Source of the DNA: an uncultured Eubacteriales bacterium
GTDB taxonomy: Bacteria > Bacillota > Clostridia > Christensenellales > CAG-138
DNA: 64,000 nt
Direction: 5' to 3'
Assembly (NCBI GenBank): GCA_900545265.1
Contig: UQYI01000004.1
Span: 1-64,000, forward strand
The translations under genes and the position numbers were made by a program. The notes beneath the pieces are model-generated. The model was not told the DNA's origin, made no database searches, and saw only the letters and a program-made list of their open reading frames with translations. The number at the start of each line of letters is the position of its first letter. Position 1 is the stretch's first letter. Below are positions 8,094 to 15,824 of this stretch, in pieces.

Positions 8094-8888
8094 ATGAAGT
8101 TGTTCAAAAGCCCTTACAGAGCCATATCCGACGAAGAGGCCGTAGAAAATGCGGCCCCCCGCCATGGTTTTGTGGGTTTTTTCGTTACTCTCTGGGAGTA
8201 TCTGAGCGAGTTATTCCGCGGGAATTTGCTGACGGTGCTGTGTCTGCTGCCGGCATGCCTGCTGTATATTTTGGGACGTGTTCTTTTTGAAGGAGTACTG
8301 CCCGTAGCTTTTGTGAGTCTGCTGGGGAGCATTCCCGCCGGGGCGGGGCTTTGTGGCCTGTCTGCCGTAGCGGTAGAAAGCCTGCGGAATCGTGGGTATG
8401 CCTTTATGCGCACCTATAAAAAAGAATTCAAGGCAAATCTGAAAAAGGGGATTCTTCCTGGTTGCCTGTATATCCTGTCCGTCTGGCTGGTGGGGTATAT
8501 GCTCTCCTTTGCCGGGGAGATGGCTGCCGTAGCCAATGCCAAAATGGTGTATGTGATGCTGGGCGTGTTGGCCGTATTGCTGCAAACACTTCTGGGATAT
8601 ATGCTGCCTATGATGACACTGGTGGAGCTGCCTGCCAGACATTATCTGAAAAACAGTCTGCTATTCATGGCAGCCTGCCCCAAAAGCACTGTGGGGCTAA
8701 TGCTGGTCAGCACAGTAGTATGCTTTGGAATCCCACTTCTGCTGCTGCCCTATACGGGAATATACCTGCTATTGATCGGATTGGCTGTGCTGGAACTGAG
8801 CCGGGCAGCTTTTGCCTGGCCGGTGCTCAACAGCCGTCTGCGCATTGAGGAACGGGAAGCAGAGAAGCATCGAGCAGAAAACAGCTGA
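8094..8888 (+). CDS. YesL-like (DUF624-type) membrane protein
   Basis: This 264-residue protein has a polar N-terminus and about five to six hydrophobic segments, with the phrase FRGNLLTVLCLLPACLLYIL at about residues 40-60. That resembles the start of DUF624 proteins such as B. subtilis YesL. These are often encoded beside sugar ABC importers but have no established biochemical role. It is the last gene of the lacI-nagB/importer operon, 25 nt after the second permease and directly before a terminator. Family assignment rests on layout and context and is moderate. Confidence 0.6.
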   Translation: MKLFKSPYRAISDEEAVENAAPRHGFVGFFVTLWEYLSELFRGNLLTVLCLLPACLLYILGRVLFEGVLPVAFVSLLGSIPAGAGLCGLSAVAVESLRNRGYAFMRTYKKEFKANLKKGILPGCLYILSVWLVGYMLSFAGEMAAVANAKMVYVMLGVLAVLLQTLLGYMLPMMTLVELPARHYLKNSLLFMAACPKSTVGLMLVSTVVCFGIPLLLLPYTGIYLLLIGLAVLELSRAAFAWPVLNSRLRIEEREAEKHRAENS

Positions 8889-8910
8889 TAATTTACAGCA
8901 TTTTATTTGT

Positions 8911-8942
8911 ACGGGCGGGAAGAGTTTTCTGCCCGTTTTTCC
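8911..8942 (+). terminator. Terminator of the sugar transporter operon
   Basis: ACGGGC (8911-8916) pairs with GCCCGT (8931-8936), extended inside by GAA/TTC pairs, followed by TTTTT. Confidence 0.75.
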
Positions 8943-9174
8943 GTTTGCAACTACAGCACCCGGTCACGAAGGAGAACGGAATATAATTCATGAAAACTCA
9001 AGAGGAGACTCTTTTGAGCTGGACATACGCTTTCGGGGTCTTATGTTCTTGTTGTGTTTCGGCGATAGAAGCAGCTCAAATGTGTGTTGCTGCTTTTATA
9101 TGAGAAGCAGTTGTGAACGGGCGTATTCCGGCGCAGCATAGGCAGCGCCCCTTGCTGATTTAATATCCGTGCAG
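8943..9174. other. Intergenic stretch between converging operons
   Basis: No recognised gene. One 37-codon ORF (8990-9103, plus strand, many Cys and hydrophobic residues) has only a distant GGAG and is not convincing. Imperfect inverted repeats occur around 8996-9020 and 9070-9110. Confidence 0.3.
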
Positions 9175-9195
9175 AATAAAAGCCCCGCCGGGGCT
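9175..9195 (-). terminator. Terminator of the lamin-tail lipoprotein gene
   Basis: AGCCCC (9181-9186) and GGGGCT (9190-9195) form a short GC-rich stem. On the minus strand it is followed by TTTATTC. Confidence 0.65.
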
Positions 9196-9224
9196 GGTCG
9201 GCAGGGCAGAGAAGACCTTTTATA

Positions 9225-10754
9225 TTAATTCTGAGTTTCAGCGAGCCAGGGGTGGCCATTGGCATACCCGGGGGTAGGAGTAAGATAGTAGACAAGGGCG
9301 CCTTCTTCCATGCCTGTAGAGGCTCCTTCCGGCACCTCCGGTATGCGCAATGCCTCGTACATATTGCTGCTCTGGCAGTACAGGGTCAGAGTTTCTCCCA
9401 CACTTAAAGAGAAGCTGGCATGCAGCTCGTGTTCGCTGCTTTCTTTTCCGGAAAGGAATACGATAAGGTATGTTCCAGGTTCCATGGTCACGTCTGGCAA
9501 GGCCCATTTTGTCAGTTTTTCAGGATCATCGGAAAGATACCATCCTTTCAGGCTTACCGCCGTATTGCTGTGATTGTACAGTTCGCAGAAATCACTGCGG
9601 TCTCCGTCACGATCGGTGATGGAAATCGTATTTTTGGCACAGGCTTCATTTATAGACACAACCAACGTACCCATTGTGGCGGTATCAGCCCGGGCGGCGC
9701 CATCTTGAGGAGAGGGAGGCGTATCTAAAATGTCTTCACTACGGTTTTCTTTTCCCAGTGTCGGGAACTGGCAATACCCCCAGGTATCGTCTGCACGACG
9801 GGCCCAGGTGACATTTTTTTCCATCTCCGGCACTTGTACCTGATCCAGCAGTGTTCCAAGCGGATCGTATAAGTAAAGCCCTTCACCGTAACGGGAGAGA
9901 CCAAAATCCAAACAGACATGCCCGTCCGTCGGCTGGCACCCTTCGGAGCAGCCCCATAGTGTCATATATTTTTGTCCGTCCAGTTCTGCTGCGGGCAGAT
10001 TGTGTTCCCGATTTTTTCCTTCGCGAGAGGTAAGGGTATAGCCTTCCAGATTTACGGTCACCAGCCCGGGATTATAAAGCTCGATGGCATCTACATATCT
10101 GCCGCAGCTTTCGCACCATACTAATTCTCCCCGGCTGAGGATCTCGGTGAGGCGGAGTGCCTCATAGGTTTTTCCGGCGTACTTTTCGTCGCCGTCCTTC
10201 ACAAGCAGAGAGGAGGCAGGGCAAACATCCAGTATATCTCCGGTATTTTCTTTTCCGGGGGTGGGCAAGGGGCAGAAGCCATAACTTCCGTCGGATCGGC
10301 GGGCATAGGAAACATCCTTGACCAGTGCGGGAATTTCCAGCGCTGTGACAGCTTCCCGGCGGGGATTCACCAATGTCAGCGTTTCCCCCTTACGGCTGAG
10401 AGAAAAGTCAAGGCAGTTTTCTGCCGATTCTCCGTTGGCATAAAGTATCAGATATTCTCCGGGAGCCAGTTTGCGCTTGGGCAGAGGGGAAAGCTTGCCT
10501 TCGTTTTCCACGTTGTCTGTCAGATACCATCCGGAAAGATCCACCGGGATCTGGGAACCGTTATACAGCTCTATCCAGTCCGGAGACCCCCATGCTGCAT
10601 CCGTTAATGAACGTTTGTTGCTGGCAACTACTTCGTTAATCAAAATGCCGTTTTCTGGAATCGCATTGTCCGGCTGGGTGCAGGCGGGCAGCAGTCCGGC
10701 TAGAAAAGTCAAAAACAGCATAAGTCCGGGCAGCCGGTGTTTTCTTGCCGTCAT
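9225..10754 (-). CDS. Lipoprotein with three lamin-tail domains
   Basis: This 509-residue surface protein begins with a signal peptide and a lipobox (AGLLPAC) and then carries three successive lamin-tail-like (LTD) modules. Each shows the pattern of an ILINEV- or LTEI-type strand, an IELYN turn, an LSGWYLTD-type strand and a PGEYL(I) strand. The copies lie at about residues 35-180, 200-330 and 360-500. LTDs in bacteria are extracellular beta-sandwich modules thought to bind other proteins, glycans or DNA. The start is the ATG at 10754 with AAGGAGG just upstream; the ATG at 10781 has none. The adjacent gene upstream on the same strand ends 23 nt away. The partner of the protein is unknown. Confidence 0.75.
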   Translation of the reverse strand: MTARKHRLPGLMLFLTFLAGLLPACTQPDNAIPENGILINEVVASNKRSLTDAAWGSPDWIELYNGSQIPVDLSGWYLTDNVENEGKLSPLPKRKLAPGEYLILYANGESAENCLDFSLSRKGETLTLVNPRREAVTALEIPALVKDVSYARRSDGSYGFCPLPTPGKENTGDILDVCPASSLLVKDGDEKYAGKTYEALRLTEILSRGELVWCESCGRYVDAIELYNPGLVTVNLEGYTLTSREGKNREHNLPAAELDGQKYMTLWGCSEGCQPTDGHVCLDFGLSRYGEGLYLYDPLGTLLDQVQVPEMEKNVTWARRADDTWGYCQFPTLGKENRSEDILDTPPSPQDGAARADTATMGTLVVSINEACAKNTISITDRDGDRSDFCELYNHSNTAVSLKGWYLSDDPEKLTKWALPDVTMEPGTYLIVFLSGKESSEHELHASFSLSVGETLTLYCQSSNMYEALRIPEVPEGASTGMEEGALVYYLTPTPGYANGHPWLAETQN

Positions 10755-10777
10755 GGCAACCTCCTTACGGGAAAATA

Positions 10778-11665
10778 TCATATGGTTTTCATCAGATACT
10801 GGCCGGCAATACCCACACAGATTCCGGTCAGGAAATTCACACCGCTCTCTGCTCCGGCAATGCGCATGGCGCAGCCGGAAAGAGTAGTGTAAGCCGTATC
10901 GGAAAACAGGGATCGCAAAAGCTGAAAACGGTCTTCATCTACCAGCCCTTCTCCGGCTTGCAGCAAGGCGGCGGCGCCATTTTCGTTTGTGTTTTGAGCG
11001 GCAGCGGCGGCCAGCTGCCGGGTGATCTCCCGTACCCGATGCAAAGAACGGCCCAGCGCAAAGCTTAAAGCGGTATAAGCAGCCATATAGCCGGAGAGAA
11101 GTATATCCGAAGCGGGAACGGAGCCGGAACCAAAGCCGGCGGCAGCGGCAGCGGCAGTGCAGGCGGCATACATATCTCCTTCTTCCAACCCATCGCTCAG
11201 AGCTTTTAGCTGCGTTCCCAGGGGAGCCAGGGGGCCTGCTTCCCGAGGACTCAGCGCCAGTAAAGAAAGATCTTCGCTGCCTGCCCCCTGCTCAATGGCG
11301 CGCCGCACATGGCGCAGGCGCATATTCAGATCCATGGGCAGGAACAGGTTGGTCATGGCGTCCATGGAAAGGTCCACATCTTCCGCCATGGTCACATCCA
11401 CTACCAATTCCGTCTGCGGAATATCCAGGCCATTCTTATCCAGCAGCACATCCATGCCCGGACGAATCCCCAGCGCCGTAAAAGGCTTCAAACTTCCCAC
11501 CAAACAGGAAAAGGGCTTGAGGCACTCTCTTTGCACCACGGCAATGAGTCCGAAAGGAGTTTCCATATCCAACCGTTTGTCATATACTCCGGTAACTTTT
11601 CCATGAAACTGGCCGGCGTACAGATAGGAGTGAAGTCTTTTGCATATTTTTAAAGCCGTTTCCAT
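10778..11665 (-). CDS. AllH/DUF2877-like protein with altered signature motif
   Basis: This 295-residue cytoplasmic protein resembles the DUF2877 family, which includes AllH, reported as a subunit of oxamate carbamoyltransferase in purine (allantoin) breakdown. The diagnostic stretch lies at about residues 183-203 and reads GFGSGSVPASDILLSGY, where family members have GxGxGLTPxGDDxLxG. The LTP and GDD elements are therefore replaced, so activity may be altered or lost. The N-terminus contains a beta-rich segment (FHGKVTGVYDKRLDMETPFGLIAVV). It precedes the lamin-tail lipoprotein gene on the same strand but they need not be functionally linked. Family assignment is moderate and function open. 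Confidence 0.5.
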   Translation of the reverse strand: METALKICKRLHSYLYAGQFHGKVTGVYDKRLDMETPFGLIAVVQRECLKPFSCLVGSLKPFTALGIRPGMDVLLDKNGLDIPQTELVVDVTMAEDVDLSMDAMTNLFLPMDLNMRLRHVRRAIEQGAGSEDLSLLALSPREAGPLAPLGTQLKALSDGLEEGDMYAACTAAAAAAGFGSGSVPASDILLSGYMAAYTALSFALGRSLHRVREITRQLAAAAAQNTNENGAAALLQAGEGLVDEDRFQLLRSLFSDTAYTTLSGCAMRIAGAESGVNFLTGICVGIAGQYLMKTI

Positions 11666-12104
11666 AGTATACCCTCATGTAAACAGATAATCAAAGAAAG
11701 GGATATTTCCGTGTGAAATTCTCCTTAACTTTATTTACAGTATGACGCCAAGGCATCCGGGCGTAAAGATATGCGTGGGGGAATTTACTTATTTTTTACG
11801 AAAAGGAAACACATTGACCCGATTTTAATGCGTTCGATTCTGTACTGCAAAGGAAAGAATTAAAGCTGTCTGCGCTTTGGGTACCGAGGCACATACAATC
11901 GCCATAAAATGTCTGCGGACAGATGTGCTGCGCTTCGGTAAAGCACAATTGCCATATACCGGGGGCTGGTATATGGAATTTAAGACTTTTTCCGGGAAAT
12001 ATAATAATGGAAGCCATTGACAATGGTACCGGAGCAAGGCTATTATACCCTTATAATGCGCAGAAAGATCTTCGCAAAAACATAGCAAGGGGAAGGAGAA
12101 CACC
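11666..12104. other. Divergent intergenic region upstream of the AllH-like gene and aacS
   Basis: This 439-nt stretch holds no convincing gene. A perfect 9-bp inverted repeat CCATATACC/GGTATATGG (11952-11960 and 11968-11976, 7-nt spacer) may be an operator or an RNA hairpin. The promoter for the ligase gene is listed separately. Confidence 0.4.
12017..12046 (+). promoter_or_regulatory. Predicted promoter of acetoacetate-CoA ligase
   Basis: TTGACA (12017-12022), 18-nt spacer and TATTAT (12041-12046), about 60 nt before the GTG start. Confidence 0.55.
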
Positions 12105-14063
12105 GTGGCTGAATTATTGTGGAAGCCTACCAAGGCATACAGAGAAAACACTAATATTTACGCTTTCATGCAGATGGTAAACAAGCAGGAGGGCACAGAT
12201 TTTCAGGATTATAAGGCTTTGTATGCCTGGTCTGTAGAGGAGCCTGAGAAGTTCTGGGATCTGCTGTTTAAATATCTGGATATTCTCTGCTATACCCCTT
12301 ATGAAAAGACAGTAGATGATATCCATAAATTCCCCGGAGCCAAATGGTTTCCCGGCTGCACTCTGAACTATGCAGAAAACATGCTTCGTCACGGAGACTC
12401 CGAAGAAGCCTGCCTTATTTTCCGCGGAGAGGATAAGATTCGCCGGGAGTGGAGCTGGAAGCAGGTGCGTCATGAAGTTTTTGCATTGGCCACTGCCCTG
12501 CGGCAACTGGGTCTGCAGCCGGGAGATGCTGTAGCCGCCTATATGCCTAATATGCCCGAAACCATCATCGCCATGCTGGCTACTGCTGCGGTAGGAGCCG
12601 TATGGTGTTCCTGTGCTACAGATATAGGCCCCGGCGCAGCCTTTGACCGGTTGGGACAGGTGGATCCCAAAGTACTCTTCACCACAGATGGGTATCTGTA
12701 TAAGGGCAAGACCTTTGATACCACAGCCAATGCTGCCCTGGTGGCCTCCCGCATGGAACGCCTGGAAAAGGTGGTCGTCTGCCATTATGCCGGCGACAGA
12801 GCGAGAATTAAAGATATCCCCAAGAGCAGTGCCTGGGAAGATTTTACGGATGTTACCGTTCCCGAGCCTTTTGTTTATACCCCGCGGGAAGCTAACGATC
12901 CTACCGTGGTCATGTTCTCTTCCGGTACTACGGGCAAACCAAAGTGTATGGTGCAGTCCGTACTGGGGCTGATGATCAATCAGCTAAAGGAACTGGTGCT
13001 GCATCATGATATGAAGCCCTCGGATCGGATGCTGTACATCACTACCTGCAGCTGGATGATGTGGAACTGGCAGGCGGCGGCTTTGGGGGCGGGCAGCTCC
13101 ATTGTTCTGTATGACGGTAACCCTTCTTATCCTGATCTTTCTGCCATCTGGAAGATTCTGGAAAAAGAGAAGGTCACGGTATTCGGTCTTTCCGCCAGCT
13201 ATGTGCATGCCCTTATGGCAGCTGGGTTCGTGCCTAAGGAGCATGCGGATCTCAGCCGTCTGCGAATGATTTCTCAAACTGGATCCGCTCTCAGCGAAGA
13301 AGGTTGGCGCTGGGTATACAGGGAGATCAAGCAGGACTATTTCTTTAATTCCATTGCCGGCGGCACGGATATAAACGGCTGTTTCTGCATCGGCAACCCC
13401 ATGGAGCCCTTGTATGCCGGACAGCTTCAGTTCCCGGGGCTGGGCATGAAAATTGAATGTTATGATGAAAACGCAAAACCCGTCAGGGATCAGCAGGGAG
13501 AGCTGGTCTGCGAGATCCCGGCGCCCAGTATGCCCATCTACTTCCAGAACGATCCGGATGGAGAGCGATACATGAATGCATACTTCCGGGTGTACCCTGG
13601 TGTATGGCACCATGGCGATTATGTGTGTTTCCATTCCGAAACCGGCGGCGTCAGCTATTATGGACGTTCCGATTCCGTTCTGAAACCTTCCGGAGTCCGC
13701 ATTGGCACGGCGGAGATCTATAATATTGTGGAAAAGTTCCCGGAGGTGCAGGATTCTCTGGCCATTGGTCAGCAGTATCATGACGATCAGCGGATACTGC
13801 TCTTTGTCCAGCTGAAGGATGGATGCGAGCTTACCGATGAACTGAAAAAACGCATCAAAACCGAACTGCGAGTTCGCCAGTCTCCCCGCCATGTACCGGC
13901 GCTGATCTTTGCCGTTCCCGATATTCCCAAGACATTCAACGGGAAAAAGGTGGAATCTGCCGTGACAAATCTGGTCAACGGAAGAAAGATCACCAACCGT
14001 GACGCTCTGGGCAATCCGGAGGCTCTCAACTATTTTGAAGCTCTGCTTCCGGAGCTGAAGTAA
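12105..14063 (+). CDS. aacS: Acetoacetate-CoA ligase (acetoacetyl-CoA synthetase)
   Basis: This 652-residue adenylate-forming enzyme makes acetoacetyl-CoA from acetoacetate, ATP and CoA. Its length and N-terminal layout (LWKPTKAYRENTNIYAFM, then KFWDLLFKYLDI) match acetoacetyl-CoA synthetases rather than acetyl-CoA synthetases. The ATP-binding A3 motif is VVMFSSGTTGKPK (about residues 265-277). The C-terminal catalytic lysine is in TFNGKKVE near residue 610. Translation starts at a GTG with AAGGAG upstream. The gene stands alone between its own promoter and a terminator. It would let the cell salvage acetoacetate or other 3-oxo acids. Confidence 0.9.
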   Translation: MAELLWKPTKAYRENTNIYAFMQMVNKQEGTDFQDYKALYAWSVEEPEKFWDLLFKYLDILCYTPYEKTVDDIHKFPGAKWFPGCTLNYAENMLRHGDSEEACLIFRGEDKIRREWSWKQVRHEVFALATALRQLGLQPGDAVAAYMPNMPETIIAMLATAAVGAVWCSCATDIGPGAAFDRLGQVDPKVLFTTDGYLYKGKTFDTTANAALVASRMERLEKVVVCHYAGDRARIKDIPKSSAWEDFTDVTVPEPFVYTPREANDPTVVMFSSGTTGKPKCMVQSVLGLMINQLKELVLHHDMKPSDRMLYITTCSWMMWNWQAAALGAGSSIVLYDGNPSYPDLSAIWKILEKEKVTVFGLSASYVHALMAAGFVPKEHADLSRLRMISQTGSALSEEGWRWVYREIKQDYFFNSIAGGTDINGCFCIGNPMEPLYAGQLQFPGLGMKIECYDENAKPVRDQQGELVCEIPAPSMPIYFQNDPDGERYMNAYFRVYPGVWHHGDYVCFHSETGGVSYYGRSDSVLKPSGVRIGTAEIYNIVEKFPEVQDSLAIGQQYHDDQRILLFVQLKDGCELTDELKKRIKTELRVRQSPRHVPALIFAVPDIPKTFNGKKVESAVTNLVNGRKITNRDALGNPEALNYFEALLPELK

Positions 14064-14077
14064 TCATGGAATGATCC

Positions 14078-14110
14078 AAAAGGCACGGGCAACATCCGTG
14101 CCTTTTCCGT
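14078..14110 (+). terminator. Terminator after aacS
   Basis: AAAAGGCACGG (14078-14088) pairs perfectly with CCGTGCCTTTT (14096-14106) around a 7-nt loop, then a short T tract. Confidence 0.8.
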
Positions 14111-14133
14111 TTAAACTCGTCAAGGAGAAGTAT

Positions 14134-14970
14134 ATGTTAAAAGCAGGCTGTCATCTTTCCCCATCCAAAGGGTATCTGGCCATGGCAGAGACTGCGCGGG
14201 AATTGAGCGGGAACACCTTTCAGTTCTTTTTGCGTAATCCCCGTGGGAGTCGGGCAAAAGAAATGAATATACAGGATGCTGAGGCCATGAATGTGTTTTT
14301 AAAGGAAAATGCCATGGGTCCGATCCTTATGCATGCCCCCTATACGCTGAATCCCTGCGCAAAAGAGGAACGGGTTGAGGAATTTGCACGGCAGGTACTG
14401 GAAGATGATTTAAAGCGAGCAGCATGTTTCCCCAGAAATCTATATAATCTGCATCCGGGCAGTCATGTGGGGCAGGGAGTACAGGCGGGTATAGATAAAA
14501 CTGCACGTCTGCTCAGCATCCTGCTGGAAGAAGCGGAAGGTATCAGCGTAACGGTGGAAACCATGGCGGGACAAGGCAGCGAAATAGGCAGTGATTTTAC
14601 ACAGATAGGCGAGATCCTTCGCTTGACGGGAGCTGGGGACAGGCTGGGAGTCTGTCTGGATACCTGTCACGTGTTCGGGGCAGGATATGACATCGTGCAT
14701 GATTTGGAAGGGGTGCTGGAGGATTTTGACCGGCATATAGGCCTGAAGCATCTGTTGGCTCTGCATTTGAATGATTCCATGATGCCTCTGGGCAGCAGGA
14801 AGGATCGCCATGCACCCATCGGTGCGGGATATATAGGTCGGGATTCTTTTGCGAGTGTGGTGAATCACCCGGTTCTTAAAAACTTGCCCATGGTACTGGA
14901 AACACCTCATGCAGAACTTTCCGGGTATGCCCAGGAGATTGCACTGCTGCGCCGCCTGGCGGGAGAATAG
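14134..14970 (+). CDS. nfo: Endonuclease IV (AP endonuclease)
   Basis: This 278-residue TIM-barrel enzyme cuts DNA at abasic sites in base-excision repair, using a three-metal zinc centre. Metal-ligand motifs are visible in order: LHPGSHVG (about 110-117), a glutamate in VETMAGQG (about 150), CLDTCHVFGAGYD (about 180), LHLNDS (about 215) and DRHAPIGAGYIG (about 228). The start at 14134 (MLKAGCHLS) is preceded by AAGGAG. Further upstream in-frame codons lie inside the aacS terminator and are rejected. Confidence 0.92.
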   Translation: MLKAGCHLSPSKGYLAMAETARELSGNTFQFFLRNPRGSRAKEMNIQDAEAMNVFLKENAMGPILMHAPYTLNPCAKEERVEEFARQVLEDDLKRAACFPRNLYNLHPGSHVGQGVQAGIDKTARLLSILLEEAEGISVTVETMAGQGSEIGSDFTQIGEILRLTGAGDRLGVCLDTCHVFGAGYDIVHDLEGVLEDFDRHIGLKHLLALHLNDSMMPLGSRKDRHAPIGAGYIGRDSFASVVNHPVLKNLPMVLETPHAELSGYAQEIALLRRLAGE

Positions 14971-15111
14971 CGTAATAGGGGGAATGAGACTTGGATGCGG
15001 CGGCCCAGCCCGCATATCTTTATCCGAATCTCGGATGCGTACAAATAAAAAGATCCATCTTGCATGCTTAAAATACATTGCGTCTGTTTTGTAACGAATC
15101 TCCGGGTCTTC

Positions 15112-15140
15112 TTGCAATATTTTATCGCTTTTGCTAAGAT
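15112..15140 (+). promoter_or_regulatory. Predicted promoter of the yigZ gene
   Basis: TTGCAA (15112-15117), 17-nt spacer, TAAGAT (15135-15140), about 33 nt before the start codon. Confidence 0.5.
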
Positions 15141-15173
15141 AAGATGATTGTCAAAGTATAAAGGAGACGTGAC

Positions 15174-15821
15174 ATGGGGGAAGAGAATCTGCGGCCTTAC
15201 CTTACGGCAGCCGGAAACTCGGAGAGGGAGATCCTCATCCAACGTTCCCGGTTTATCGGGCGCTGCTTCCCTGTGAAGACGGAAAAAGAGGCACTCGGCG
15301 TTCTGGCGGATATTCGCCGCCGCCATTGGGACGCTTCCCATAACTGCTATGCATATTCCATAGGGCCGGGGGGCGGATGCGCCCGGTATTCAGATGATGG
15401 GGAACCCGGTGGTACCGCAGGTTTGCCCATGATGGAAGTGCTTCGCCGTCGGGAGGTAACCGATGTACTTTGCGTAGTTACCCGGTATTTCGGCGGTATC
15501 TTGCTGGGAGCGGGCGGGCTGGTGCGTGCGTATTCCCGCAGCTGTGCAGAAGCACTGGATGCGGCAGGGCTGGTGCGCATGGCTCCCGGGCAGATTTATG
15601 CTTTTACCGTGCCATATGGGCAATGGACGCTGTTTCAACAGATAATTACCCGCTTTGGCAGTCTGAAAGATGTGGAGTATGCAGACGTGATCCGCTGTCG
15701 GGTGGAGATACCCCGAGAACAAGGAGAGAACATGCTGCTGGCGGTGCGGGATAAAACCAACGATACATTGAGAGGAACATTGGAAGGGGAGCAATATCTG
15801 CCCTTTCCTGTGGAAGTATAA
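15174..15821 (+). CDS. yigZ: YigZ/IMPACT family protein
   Basis: This 215-residue cytoplasmic protein belongs to the YigZ (UPF0029, IMPACT) family. The N-terminal domain carries the conserved stretches SDDGEPGGTAGLPM (about 74-88) and VTRYFGGILLGAGGLVRAY (about 100-118). The C-terminal domain has the ferredoxin-like fold segment typical of YigZ. Eukaryotic IMPACT regulates GCN2; the bacterial role is unresolved, with proposed links to translation or RNA binding. The start has GGAG upstream (AAAGGAGACGTGAC-ATG). The next gene starts 3 nt after its stop, so the two are probably co-transcribed. Confidence 0.88.
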   Translation: MGEENLRPYLTAAGNSEREILIQRSRFIGRCFPVKTEKEALGVLADIRRRHWDASHNCYAYSIGPGGGCARYSDDGEPGGTAGLPMMEVLRRREVTDVLCVVTRYFGGILLGAGGLVRAYSRSCAEALDAAGLVRMAPGQIYAFTVPYGQWTLFQQIITRFGSLKDVEYADVIRCRVEIPREQGENMLLAVRDKTNDTLRGTLEGEQYLPFPVEV

Positions 15822-15824
15822 AAC

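Noticed and set aside
8990..9103. 37-codon plus-strand ORF
   Set aside because: The GGAG is about 15 nt from the ATG and the stretch follows a terminator; not enough to call a gene.
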